Part shown: positions 8,563 to 17,132 of the stretch, in pieces
How positions within the stretch are numbered: position 1 is the first letter of the stretch
How the letters are laid out: each line of letters opens with the position of its first letter
Assembly: GCA_029203185.1 (NCBI GenBank)
Contig: CP119310.1
Span: 1,054,001 to 1,118,000 of the forward strand
From: Candidatus Chryseobacterium colombiense
GTDB taxonomy: Bacteria; Bacteroidota; Bacteroidia; Flavobacteriales; Weeksellaceae
Reading direction: 5' to 3'
DNA: 64,000 bases
Translations under genes and position numbers: made by a program
Notes under the pieces: generated by a model
The model's database searches: none
Told to the model about the DNA's origin: nothing
What the model saw: only the letters and a program-made list of their open reading frames with translations

Positions 8563-8642
8563 TTTGTCATTCTGAACGGAGCAATGCGAAGTGAAGAATC
8601 CTCAAGAATTAAATAAATTCTTCCTTTCGTCGGAATGACAAT
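8563..8642. repeat. Dispersed palindromic repeat, copy A (TGTCATTCTGAA type)
   Basis: The ends TTGTCATTC and GAATGACAA are inverted, and the inner part carries GAAGTGAAGAATCC-like sequence. Related copies are at 40535-40614 (degenerate) and, as a sister type with TGTCATGCTGAGC arms, at 17007, 36960, 58444 and 60437. It fills the gap between the rpoD terminator and the next gene. Confidence 0.7.
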
Positions 8643-8663
8643 AATACATTTATAATAATATCC

Positions 8664-9254
8664 ATGAAAAAAATACTTATTACTTCTACTCTATTTTTAA
8701 TACTTTCTTGTACTGAAAGCAAATTTGAAAATAAACCAACTGTAGAAAACGCTGTTGATAATACTGATTCTTCTATAAAAGGGTCTTTCTCAAGTCGATA
8801 TGATGACAATATGATTGACAAGATTTATTCTGAACTGATCAAAAACGATAAAAAACTCTCTGCTCTTGATGATAGAATGCTAAAATCGTATGATCATCAA
8901 AGAAAAATTCTTGAATATTATAATGTTGTTCTTGATAAATCAGAAGCCTATTACAGAGATGCACATTATCAGACCAATAGTATTACCGATTCGCTTTTAA
9001 AACATCAGCTTGAAAATCAAATCAAGATAAATGCTGAAAAACATAATTTAAAAATAAAAAATATCAAAACCCTAATTTCCCAGCTTACAGCAAATGCTGA
9101 AAGAATAAACAATTTATACACAGCTTTCAAAATCAGAAAAACACTGCCTGAAATCGAAAAATATCAAAATGCCCACCCTTTAAAAACCGACAGTTTAGAG
9201 ACTTTCATCAAGAAGCAGAATCAGTTATTGAATGAACTTAAAAATTTAAAATAG
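8664..9254 (+). CDS. Predicted lipoprotein of unknown function
   Basis: A 196-residue protein whose first 16 residues form a lipoprotein signal ending in the lipobox LILSC, so it should be anchored in the periplasm-facing leaflet or sorted to the outer membrane. The rest is strongly charged and rich in Lys, Glu, Asn and Gln. It has long predicted helices (about 50-150 and 155-196) that look coiled-coil-like and no other recognisable domain. It is single, between the repeat at 8563-8642 and a bidirectional terminator. Function unknown. Confidence 0.75.
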   Translation: MKKILITSTLFLILSCTESKFENKPTVENAVDNTDSSIKGSFSSRYDDNMIDKIYSELIKNDKKLSALDDRMLKSYDHQRKILEYYNVVLDKSEAYYRDAHYQTNSITDSLLKHQLENQIKINAEKHNLKIKNIKTLISQLTANAERINNLYTAFKIRKTLPEIEKYQNAHPLKTDSLETFIKKQNQLLNELKNLK

Positions 9255-9308
9255 GGAATCAATTTTAATAGCCGAACTATAACTTTTAAAATAACATCTG
9301 TAGAAAAT

Positions 9309-9343
9309 AAAAGACTGCTTCAACATTGAAACAGTCTTTTTTA
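9309..9343. terminator. Bidirectional terminator between convergent genes
   Basis: AAAGACTG-TTCAA pairs with TTGAA-CAGTCTTT (one mismatch), flanked by A-run and T-run. It serves the lipoprotein gene and the multicopper oxidase gene. Confidence 0.85.
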
Positions 9344-12130
9344 TTAATAAGTCAAAGTAATTCCGGCTCCCCATCCCATTTCGTTGTCATAATTCCCGGA
9401 AACTGACACCCATTTCTGTAAGATATACCGTAATCCTGTGTTAAATTCACCGTCAGAATTTAAGCTGAAATTTCCTCTTAACCTTCTGGAAAGCGGAATA
9501 TCTTCCCTACTCAATTCCAGCAAAACTTTTCCGTTTTGATCAACACTTGCATCGGCTGTCACCAACATCGGCAAAAGATATTGCATACCCACAATAAAAT
9601 TAGCTTTATTTTTAGAAGCTGTTTGCTGGCCAAACCAACTTTTCTTTCCATGGAAGTCCATTTCCATTTCTTCTGTCATTTGTCTTTCCATTATCTCATG
9701 GTTTTTCTGAATCCTGAAACCTGCATAAGGTAACGCCCATTGAAATTTCCCTAAGAATCTTCCGACTTTTACATTTCCCTCAAAATGATCGAAATCCCAA
9801 TTGGAATGAAATTCATTAAGATTAGCCCATCTCGGTCCGAACATCGTCATGGTTTCAGCATGGAGTTTATTACTCTGAAGATCCAGCATAGCCATTGAGC
9901 TTATCATTCTGTTATCTTTTAAAAAGTTTTTCCATGCTAATTTTCTATTCGGAAGCTGTGGATTCGGCTTTGAGTTTTCATAACTGAAAATTCTTCCCAT
10001 TCCTGCCATCATATGGTATAAAATATGACAGTGAAAGAACCAATCACCATCCTGATTAGCTGCAAATTCTATCGTATTGGTTTCCATTGGCATAATATCC
10101 ACTACATTTTTAAGCGGTGAATATTCTCCTTTTGAATTAATCAGTCTGAAATCATGACCATGAAGGTGCATTGGATGACGCATCATGGAATTATTATACA
10201 TGGTAATTCTCAGAATTTCTCCTTTTTTCACTAATATCTTATCTGTTTCTGTAACCGTTTTATTATCTAAAGTCCACAGATAATGATTCATATTTCCTTC
10301 CAGCGTAAATTTCAACTCACGAACATTTTCTGTAGGAAGAATTGTTTTTTCAGGAGATTTTAAAATATTATAAGATAACCTTTTAATTGATTTTTCTTGC
10401 TGCATATTCATAGCAGAATGTTCAGAATGGTCTTCATTTTCTTTTTCTTTGGTTTTGATTCCCATCATTTCATTCATATGCTTCATCGTTATTTTGCGCT
10501 GGCTTTCAGGAAGTTCTGGGTACATGACTTCATTCATGTCCATCATCTGATTGCTCATCGTCATATTCATTGGCTTCATATTTCCGCTCATTTCCATCAT
10601 TCCGTTCATCATTTTCATTCCTTCAAAAAGTTTTAGTCTCGGTAAATTGGGAGCTTCAACCTTATCTCCCGAACCTAACCAAAGCGAAGCATAACCAATT
10701 CTGTCTTCCGAAGTCGCACGGAATTCAAAGCTTTTATTCTCAGGAAGGGTCACTTCAATATCATACGTTTCGGAAACACCGACTATTAAACGGTCGACTT
10801 CCACAGGAACTACATCATTTCCGTCATTTCCTACCACTTTTATTTTTCCGCCTCCGAAATTCAGCCAAAAATAGGTGGAAGAACCTCCGTTGGCTACTCT
10901 CAATCTGACTTTATCTCCTGCTTTTAATTGGGAATATTCTGAACTGGGCTGTCCGTTGATGAGAAATTTATCGTAATACACATCACTTACATCCATTGCT
11001 TCCATCCTCTTCCATTCATTCAGCGCTTTGGTTCCGAAGTTTCCGGATTTTATGGCTTCCCAATAACTTTGTACTGCATTTTTCTTAATGGCATACCAAT
11101 CCGTATTCGCCATATGAAGCCTTCTTGCAATCTGCATGGGATCATCATCGCTCCAATCTCCTAATAAAACAGGAATTTCCTTTGTATATTCTGTTTTTGG
11201 TTCACCTTCTCTTTTTTGAAAAACCAGAATTCCGTTCATTCCAATCTGCTCCTGTAAACTTTCATGGGAATGATACCAATACGTTCCGTTTTGAGAGATT
11301 TTAAATTTATACAGATGGGTTTCTCCAGGTTGTACTGGTTTTGTGGTCAGATAAGGAACACCATCGTGCTCATTGGGCAAAATCACACCGTGCCAATGAA
11401 ATCCGGTGTTTTCTTTCAGCATATTGTGAAGATAAATTTCTGCAGTATCTCCTTCTGTAAAATATAATGTCGGAGCCTTCAATTTTCCGTTCACAGCAAT
11501 TGCTCTCCTATTTTTACCGGTAAAATTCACGATCGTATCTTTTACATAAAGATCATAACGGACTGTTTTTCCTCCAAAACTTATCCTGCCATTTTCTGAA
11601 TTTCTTTTTAAAACAGAGCTTTTAGTCTCAGGTTCAAGTTCAAGTTGAGCATGATTTTCAATTTCAACCAAATCCATTCCACATTTCGGGCACTTTCCTT
11701 GTTTATCAGAAATTACTTCCGGATGCATCGGACAGGTATATTTTTGAGGTTGAAGTAGAGATTTAGTTTGAGACTTTGATTCTACTTCTTTTTTGTTTTT
11801 ATTATTTAAAGCAGATTTAGGAATAGTAATTTTATCGGTTTTGCTAAATTTATTTACCTCATTTTTTTTCTCAAGCTTAGCCTTAACCTTATTCTTAACT
11901 TCTGTTGATTTTATCTCTGTTTTAGGCACAGTTTTCACTTCCGGTTGGGTAACAACTTTCGGCTTCATAACAATTGTTTTCTTCCTTAAAGTCATTCCGC
12001 ATTTGGGACAATCCCCTGGTTGAGAAGAAACAATTTCAGGATCCATCGGACACGTAAAATAGATTTTTGTCGTCTGTGAAAAACTAAAGACAGGGAATAA
12101 AAGCACCAGAAACATTATTATTTTTTTCAT
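9344..12130 (-). CDS. Copper resistance fusion: two heavy-metal-binding modules + CopA-type multicopper oxidase + CopB-like tail
   Basis: This 928-residue exported protein appears to oxidise Cu(I) to Cu(II) and bind copper outside the cytoplasm. Residues 1-19 are a signal peptide. Two zinc-ribbon-like metal-binding modules follow at about 23-50 and 131-157, each with CPM-x-PE ... CPKCGM. The multicopper oxidase spans about 185-715, with HWH (245-247), HSH (287-289), HPMHLHGHD (652-660) and the type 1/3 site HCHILYHMMAGM (700-711). A Met/His-rich stretch (about 504-575) resembles the copper-loading loop of CopA. From about 730 the sequence resembles CopB-type outer-membrane proteins: alternating strands ending GWGAGITLTY. 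Such parts are usually separate genes. It is last in a leftward unit with a DUF3347 and an HYC_CC_PP gene. Confidence 0.88.
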   Translation of the reverse strand: MKKIIMFLVLLFPVFSFSQTTKIYFTCPMDPEIVSSQPGDCPKCGMTLRKKTIVMKPKVVTQPEVKTVPKTEIKSTEVKNKVKAKLEKKNEVNKFSKTDKITIPKSALNNKNKKEVESKSQTKSLLQPQKYTCPMHPEVISDKQGKCPKCGMDLVEIENHAQLELEPETKSSVLKRNSENGRISFGGKTVRYDLYVKDTIVNFTGKNRRAIAVNGKLKAPTLYFTEGDTAEIYLHNMLKENTGFHWHGVILPNEHDGVPYLTTKPVQPGETHLYKFKISQNGTYWYHSHESLQEQIGMNGILVFQKREGEPKTEYTKEIPVLLGDWSDDDPMQIARRLHMANTDWYAIKKNAVQSYWEAIKSGNFGTKALNEWKRMEAMDVSDVYYDKFLINGQPSSEYSQLKAGDKVRLRVANGGSSTYFWLNFGGGKIKVVGNDGNDVVPVEVDRLIVGVSETYDIEVTLPENKSFEFRATSEDRIGYASLWLGSGDKVEAPNLPRLKLFEGMKMMNGMMEMSGNMKPMNMTMSNQMMDMNEVMYPELPESQRKITMKHMNEMMGIKTKEKENEDHSEHSAMNMQQEKSIKRLSYNILKSPEKTILPTENVRELKFTLEGNMNHYLWTLDNKTVTETDKILVKKGEILRITMYNNSMMRHPMHLHGHDFRLINSKGEYSPLKNVVDIMPMETNTIEFAANQDGDWFFHCHILYHMMAGMGRIFSYENSKPNPQLPNRKLAWKNFLKDNRMISSMAMLDLQSNKLHAETMTMFGPRWANLNEFHSNWDFDHFEGNVKVGRFLGKFQWALPYAGFRIQKNHEIMERQMTEEMEMDFHGKKSWFGQQTASKNKANFIVGMQYLLPMLVTADASVDQNGKVLLELSREDIPLSRRLRGNFSLNSDGEFNTGLRYILQKWVSVSGNYDNEMGWGAGITLTY

Positions 12131-12230
12131 AATATTTCGAAGTTTTAAAGCTGTATAATTTCAATTAAATAATTAAAGTTAATTCTAATTAAAACTATAC
12201 AACTTATTATTTTTAAATAAAATAGATAAA

Positions 12231-12704
12231 TTATTTAATCTCTGACTTCACACTTCCACATGAAAGCATAGAGCTTCCATAATAAGGATTTATGATTTTC
12301 TTTTCATCGCTCAGCCAGCTTCCATCAGCCATAGGGCAATATTGAACGTAAATAGGATTTTCCGATAATTTAAACTCTTTAGTCAGAGCAATCATGTTGT
12401 CTGAAAGGTTGAAAAAAGTTTCTCTTTGAGTGTTTATATTTCTTGCTTCAGAAATTGCGGTGGCGTCTTTTCTTAGGATATTTAAATTTCCTTCAGAAAC
12501 CAGCTTATAGTCAATTGCAGAAGCCGTTTTAATGAATTCTGTTGCAGCTTTCGATGTTTTGTCTGCATCGTCTGAAGCTAAAGCCGATTTAATGGCAATA
12601 TAATTTTGGTAAAGCTTAGAAACCTGAGCATCTTTTTTAGATTGAGCCGAAAGGGAAATGATTGAAAATAAAGATAATGCTGCTGTAATGATATATTTTT
12701 TCAT
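12231..12704 (-). CDS. DUF3347 domain-containing exported protein (copper-associated)
   Basis: A 157-residue protein with a signal peptide (about 1-20, ending LSAQ). The remainder matches the DUF3347 pattern: helical segments (about 25-105) and a C-terminal motif YVQYCPMADGSWLS ... NPYYGSSMLSCG. The paired Cys and Met (CPM and LSCG) resemble the metal-binding end seen in periplasmic adaptors of copper efflux systems and in stand-alone periplasmic copper proteins. It lies 100 bases upstream of the multicopper oxidase in the same direction, which supports a copper-carrying or sensing role outside the cytoplasm. Biochemical role is inferred only. Confidence 0.8.
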   Translation of the reverse strand: MKKYIITAALSLFSIISLSAQSKKDAQVSKLYQNYIAIKSALASDDADKTSKAATEFIKTASAIDYKLVSEGNLNILRKDATAISEARNINTQRETFFNLSDNMIALTKEFKLSENPIYVQYCPMADGSWLSDEKKIINPYYGSSMLSCGSVKSEIK

Positions 12705-12808
12705 TGTATTAAATTTTAGAATTAATTTTTTAGGATAAGAATTTTAATCGCATAAAGCGACAGGTCATGTCGTTACTTATAATAAACTTATCAAACGACT
12801 GACGAATT

Positions 12809-13186
12809 CTAAATTCTAAAATTACAATGATTGATATAGATAGGAACCGACCGGTTTTCCGGCGGTGCATTGATTTGAATCTGTGTAAATTTCGTAGCTG
12901 AAAAAGACCGGTCAGGAAAGAAAAAATCGTAATGCTGAATTTCTGATATTTGTTTTAGGAAATCAATTGTAAGAAAATCTGATTTTTGGGAATCATCAAC
13001 TTTTACAACTTTGATTTCGGTTTTGCAGCAGTCTTTTTTTGTTTTAACTCCGCATTTGCTACAAACATCATCAACTTTCTGACTTATAGAGGCAAATTCC
13101 TCCATACAATAGTGTACACTGAAAACTGCTCCGGAAGAGAATCCGAAGTAGAAAACAGAAAACAGTATGGCAAGAATCTTTTTCAT
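12809..13186 (-). CDS. HYC_CC_PP family exported protein
   Basis: A 125-residue protein with a signal peptide and the three marks that name this Bacteroidetes family: HYCM near residue 25, a Cys-rich stretch with CSKCG and DCCK near residues 42-53, and APPEN near residue 109. Two further Cys-containing motifs and the position at the head of the copper unit suggest metal (probably copper) binding in the periplasm. A TAACTTTG box lies only 5-12 bases before the ATG, so a transcript from it would be almost leaderless. A strong terminator of the upstream TonB receptor gene separates the two units. Exact function unknown. Confidence 0.75.
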   Translation of the reverse strand: MKKILAILFSVFYFGFSSGAVFSVHYCMEEFASISQKVDDVCSKCGVKTKKDCCKTEIKVVKVDDSQKSDFLTIDFLKQISEIQHYDFFFPDRSFSATKFTQIQINAPPENRSVPIYINHCNFRI

Positions 13187-13257
13187 TGAGACAAAGTTAA
13201 AAATATCTTTAATAGGATGGTTACAGAATTTTGTATTGTTGTTATAAAATTCGGGAA

Positions 13258-13290
13258 AGAAAAAAAGCTTCTGGAATTCAGAAGCTTTTC
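13258..13290 (-). terminator. Terminator of the TonB-dependent receptor gene
   Basis: An 11-bp perfect stem, AAAAGCTTCTG / CAGAAGCTTTT, with a 5-base loop, directly past the stop codon. A T-run follows on the minus strand. Confidence 0.9.
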
Positions 13291-13292
13291 AT

Positions 13293-15497
13293 TTATAATT
13301 TAAATTCTAATTTCACATTAAAGAACCTTCCTGTAAGACGCACCGGAACCGGATACATCAGATTAGAGTTATAATCCGTAATCCACTGATTGGCAACTGT
13401 ATTATTGATATTAAATGCATTAAATACCTGAACTCCCAATGTCAGTTCATCGAAATTGCTCCAGAAACCGTATGTTTTTTTATTGTCTTTTCTATCAATA
13501 AATACTTTGGAAAGTCCAAGATCTACCCTCTTATATGAAGGTAATGTATTCTGATACTGATAAGGGTCCGTAAATACAGGCGCTCCGTTTGGCAATCCCA
13601 TGGCATAGACCAGAGTAAGGTTTACACGCATGGAAGGAAATTTCGGCATATAATCCTGATAAAACATCGCAAATCTCAGTCTTTGATCCGTAGGTCTCGG
13701 GATATTTCCTCTGCCATCAATATTTTCGTAGGCTCTTGCATAACTCGCAGACAACCAAGAGTCTATACCCGGAACAAATTCCCCGTATAATCTGGTATCT
13801 ATTCCGTATGCATAACCTGAAGCATTGTTCTGACCTGAATAACGAATTCTGACATTATCCATATAATAAGGGATCAGATTATCCATTTTCTTATAATAGA
13901 GCTCTGTAGTCAGCTTAAATGGTCGGTCATACATCTCAAATTCGTAATCATTTGCTAATACAAGCTGTATAGAACGCTGAGATTTTATATCAGAATTGAA
14001 ATTCCCCTCCAAGTCTTTGATTTCTTTATAAAAAGGAGATTGGTAATAGATACCACCATTCACTTTAAATAACATATCTGAATCCCAGTCAGGCTTTATA
14101 GCAAACTGGAATCTTGGAGAAAAAATAGTTTCTTTATTAAAACTCCAATTGGCAACTCTTGCGCCTACGTTTACAAATACCTTACTGTTTCCCCAATAAA
14201 ACTTCTGAGAATATTGTGCATAAGCAGATAGTCTTGTCGGCTGAATATGATTTTTTCCTGCTATGCTGTAAAACAGCTCAAGATCACCTTCATTCATTCT
14301 TGGATTAAGAATATTAGCTGGTCTTGGAATACTGTAACCTGCAGAATCTACCAACTTCCACTCATTCGTAAGGTCTTTCAGATTCTCTTTTTCATATTTG
14401 AAACCCACTTCAAAATCCGAATTTACATTAGGAGAAAATTTCGCTCTGAACTGCGTTCCGTAGGTTCTTACAAAAAGATCATTTCTTGCACTCTCAATCT
14501 GACCTCCTACATCATAGGAAACAACAGGAGCTCCCGTCGCCGGATCAAAAGTCTGAAGTTCGTATTGAGAATGAATGGTATAATATTCTTTTTCTCTGTT
14601 CTGATAAGAAAAGCTGTCTAAGGTAAATCTCCATTTATCTGATGGTTTATAATTCATAGAGAATGTTCCCATCATATTTTTATACATATCCTGCTCCTGT
14701 CCGGCATAACCGATATTGACAGTAATAGGCTGCTGAAGACTTCCAAAGGTTACACTTTTTGCTTTGGGAATCATTTCATAATCATTCTTAGAATAGTATC
14801 CTATGAATGAAAGTGAAAATTTATCGCTTACATGATAATTGATGTAAGACTGAAAATCCCAATAGGAAGGGTTAAAATCCGTATCTTCATTTAAAGTATT
14901 TAGTACCAGATTGGTATTTCTGTACCTTCCTGAAAATAAAGCGGTCAGTTTTTTATTTTTTGAAGCCAACCCTGCCGTTAATCTGCCTCCGATAAGACTG
15001 GCTTCTCCCGAAAGTTCAAGCTTTTTAGGTTCTCTGTAATAAATGTTAAGAGCGGAAGACATTTTATCTCCATATCTTGCCTCAAAACCTCCTGCTGAGA
15101 AATTAACCGTAGAAACCATATCCGGATTAATGATACTCATCCCCTCCTGCTGAGAGTTTCTGATCAGAAACGGGCGGTAAATTTCAATATCATTAATGTA
15201 GATAAGGTTTTCATCATAGTTACCACCACGAACCATATACTGGGAAGAAAGCTCTGTATTGGAGTTTACAGAAGGTAGGGTTTTAAGAATCCCTTCAATT
15301 CCTCCTGAAATACTGGCCACATTCTGAGCATCTTTTGCTGATATCTTTACAGCGGAAAGGTCGGTTGTTTTTCCTGACTGTCTCTGGAAAACGACTTCCT
15401 CGATATTGGTAACTCTAGTTGTTGTATCTTTTTTCTTGGTCTGAGAAAATACAAATAGAGGAGCCATTAAGCTCAATGGTAAAACTAGTTTTTTCAA
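13293..15497 (-). CDS. TonB-dependent outer-membrane receptor
   Basis: A 734-residue outer-membrane transporter. Residues 1-18 are a signal peptide. A plug domain follows (about 30-150, with NIEEVVFQR near residue 31, TLPSVN, YMVRGGNYDENLIYINDIEIYRP and SAGGFEARYGDKMSS), then a beta-barrel ending in the aromatic-terminal NVKLEFKL. The N-terminal carboxypeptidase-like regulatory domain common in Bacteroidetes receptors is absent, and no SusD-type partner is adjacent, so a polysaccharide-utilisation role is unlikely. It follows the 171-residue exported protein and kdsA in the same direction and ends in a strong terminator. Substrate unknown; the copper unit downstream makes a metal or metallophore possible but unproven. 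Confidence 0.88.
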   Translation of the reverse strand: MKKLVLPLSLMAPLFVFSQTKKKDTTTRVTNIEEVVFQRQSGKTTDLSAVKISAKDAQNVASISGGIEGILKTLPSVNSNTELSSQYMVRGGNYDENLIYINDIEIYRPFLIRNSQQEGMSIINPDMVSTVNFSAGGFEARYGDKMSSALNIYYREPKKLELSGEASLIGGRLTAGLASKNKKLTALFSGRYRNTNLVLNTLNEDTDFNPSYWDFQSYINYHVSDKFSLSFIGYYSKNDYEMIPKAKSVTFGSLQQPITVNIGYAGQEQDMYKNMMGTFSMNYKPSDKWRFTLDSFSYQNREKEYYTIHSQYELQTFDPATGAPVVSYDVGGQIESARNDLFVRTYGTQFRAKFSPNVNSDFEVGFKYEKENLKDLTNEWKLVDSAGYSIPRPANILNPRMNEGDLELFYSIAGKNHIQPTRLSAYAQYSQKFYWGNSKVFVNVGARVANWSFNKETIFSPRFQFAIKPDWDSDMLFKVNGGIYYQSPFYKEIKDLEGNFNSDIKSQRSIQLVLANDYEFEMYDRPFKLTTELYYKKMDNLIPYYMDNVRIRYSGQNNASGYAYGIDTRLYGEFVPGIDSWLSASYARAYENIDGRGNIPRPTDQRLRFAMFYQDYMPKFPSMRVNLTLVYAMGLPNGAPVFTDPYQYQNTLPSYKRVDLGLSKVFIDRKDNKKTYGFWSNFDELTLGVQVFNAFNINNTVANQWITDYNSNLMYPVPVRLTGRFFNVKLEFKL

Positions 15498-15537
15498 AAG
15501 AAATGTTTTAAAATTTCAAACGGTTAATTTATAACTT

Positions 15538-16053
15538 TTATTTTATTATTTGACTCTGCAGGAAAACTTTTGACCATTCTTCCACAAATTTTTCAGGTAA
15601 TTTCTTTTCTTTTATGGCAGCAATGCACATAAATACATCATTATTCCCTTTTGTAAAGTAATAAATCTGAGACTCCGTAGTTTTGGAATCTTTATAAGAA
15701 TCTGCCTCCATTGTAAAAAGAATGTACTCTCGTTCATCTTTTTTATTTCTTGCCAATTCTTTTATTTTTAGATTTTTGGTCTTTGCCTGAGTACTTTTTT
15801 TAATATTATCAAAAAAAGTCTGTAGCGGAACTGAAGCTACATTTTTAGTAACTAATTTTGTAACAATAATATCATAGTTATCCCAATTCTGACCTTTAGG
15901 AATATATTCCATCATGATCATCTGATCATTTTCCTGTTTTTCTTCCAAATGAAGATTATATTTTTCAGGTAAGGAAAATTGTAATGAATCTCTTTTCTGG
16001 GCATATACAGATAGAGAAAAGGAGATTGATAAGAACAATAAAAATTTCTTCAT
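15538..16053 (-). CDS. Exported protein of unknown function
   Basis: A 171-residue protein with a signal peptide ending VYAQ near residue 19. The mature part is a compact alpha/beta domain (YIPKGQNWDNYDIIVTKLV near residue 50, then basic helices and YYFTKGNNDVFMCIAAIKE) with no family I recognise. Its ATG overlaps the kdsA stop codon by one base (TAATG), which implies translational coupling to kdsA. The TonB-receptor gene follows 40 bases downstream. Function unknown. Confidence 0.7.
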   Translation of the reverse strand: MKKFLLFLSISFSLSVYAQKRDSLQFSLPEKYNLHLEEKQENDQMIMMEYIPKGQNWDNYDIIVTKLVTKNVASVPLQTFFDNIKKSTQAKTKNLKIKELARNKKDEREYILFTMEADSYKDSKTTESQIYYFTKGNNDVFMCIAAIKEKKLPEKFVEEWSKVFLQSQIIK

Positions 16054-16862
16054 TATAAAATAGCTTCTCTTACTCTTGTCAATTTTTGTAATAAATCTTC
16101 TAATAAATCAAGTCTTAACATATTGGCTCCATCAGATAAGGCGGTTTCAGGTGTTGGATGGGTTTCTATGAAAATCCCGTCCGCACCTACAGCAATTCCT
16201 GCTTTGGCAACCGTTTCAATAAGATCCGGCCTTCCTCCTGTCACTCCTGAACTTTGGTTAGGCTGCTGTAAAGAATGCGTAACATCCAAAATAACCGGAG
16301 CATATGCTCTCATCGTAGGAATTCCCCTGTAATCTACAATGAGGTCTGTATATCCGAAAGAATTTCCTCTTTCAATGATCGCAACTCTAGGATTATCAGA
16401 ATCGGTAATTTTCTGAACAGCAAATTTCATAGATTCCGGGGAAAGGAACTGCCCTTTTTTAAGGCTTACACATTTTCCTGTTTTTGCTGCAGCGACCAAA
16501 AGGTCTGTCTGACGTACTAAAAAAGCAGGAATCTGCAGAACATCAACATACTGAGCTGCCAAAGCAGCATGTTCGTTCTCATGAATATCTGTTGTTGTTG
16601 GAATATTGAATGTTTCCCCGACTTTTTTAAGGATTCCCAAAGATTTTTCTTCGCCAATTGTCGTAAACGAGTCTACTCTACTTCTGTTGGCTTTTTTGAA
16701 ACTTCCTTTAAAAATATAGGGAATATTATATTTATTAGTCAGTTCTACCACTTTTTCAGCAATTCTAAGAGCCATATCTTCGCCTTCAATAATACAAGGA
16801 CCGGCAATAAGGAAAAAGTTTTTTGAATCTTTGTGATGAATATTATCTAAATACTGAATCAT
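16053..16862 (-). CDS. kdsA: 3-deoxy-8-phosphooctulonate (KDO-8-P) synthase
   Basis: A 269-residue enzyme that condenses phosphoenolpyruvate with D-arabinose 5-phosphate to give KDO 8-phosphate, the first committed step to KDO in lipopolysaccharide. Recognisable segments are FFLIAGPCIIEG, FKGSFKKANRSR, TDIHE, IERGNSFGY, the QPNQSSGVTGGRP region and the terminal IETHPTPE. Cys23 in AGPC occupies the position that is Cys in metal-dependent (Aquifex-type) and Asn in metal-independent (E. coli-type) enzymes, so this copy should be metal-dependent. The next KDO gene, kdsB, lies about 19 kb away in this window. It is coupled with the downstream exported-protein gene. Confidence 0.97.
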   Translation of the reverse strand: MIQYLDNIHHKDSKNFFLIAGPCIIEGEDMALRIAEKVVELTNKYNIPYIFKGSFKKANRSRVDSFTTIGEEKSLGILKKVGETFNIPTTTDIHENEHAALAAQYVDVLQIPAFLVRQTDLLVAAAKTGKCVSLKKGQFLSPESMKFAVQKITDSDNPRVAIIERGNSFGYTDLIVDYRGIPTMRAYAPVILDVTHSLQQPNQSSGVTGGRPDLIETVAKAGIAVGADGIFIETHPTPETALSDGANMLRLDLLEDLLQKLTRVREAIL

Positions 16863-17006
16863 TTTATTTTTTATTAAAAAGTTCAGTAAAAATACTGAGA
16901 AAGTTTCAGAATCGGAAATTATTTGAAGGCTTTAATACTATGATGATAATAGCTCTAGTCTTTCAATTTCTAAATTTTTCTGAGTTTTAGTTTATACGAA
17001 TGGATG

Positions 17007-17103
17007 GATGCTTCGACTTCGCTCAGCATGACATCGTTACAAAGCAATATTAAGTTAAAGATTGATAGTATTCGGCTGTCATGCTGAGCTTGCCGAAGCA
17101 TCT
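17007..17103. repeat. Dispersed palindromic repeat, copy B (TGTCATGCTGAGC type)
   Basis: The arms GATGCTTCGAC-TTCGCTCAGCATGACA (17007-17033) and its near-inverse (17077-17103) enclose about 43 bases. The element sits in the gap between kdsA and the DUF1697 gene. Same family as the copies at 36960, 58444 and 60437. Confidence 0.8.
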
Positions 17104-17132
17104 TTTCTATTCAATCCAAGAAGGATTTGAAA

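Noticed and set aside
10397..10908. Open frames on the plus strand inside the multicopper oxidase, including one with many His codons
   Set aside because: They are antisense shadows of the Met/His-rich loop (ATG/CAT codons read as His/Met on the other strand), with no start signal or family.
16123..16826. Several plus-strand open frames opposite kdsA
   Set aside because: kdsA is a certain gene over the full length; the opposite frames have no recognisable protein and reflect codon bias.
17007..17103. Palindromic repeats considered as CRISPR or rho-independent terminators
   Set aside because: They are single dispersed elements, not regularly spaced direct repeats, and lack a T-run; matching copies are far apart.
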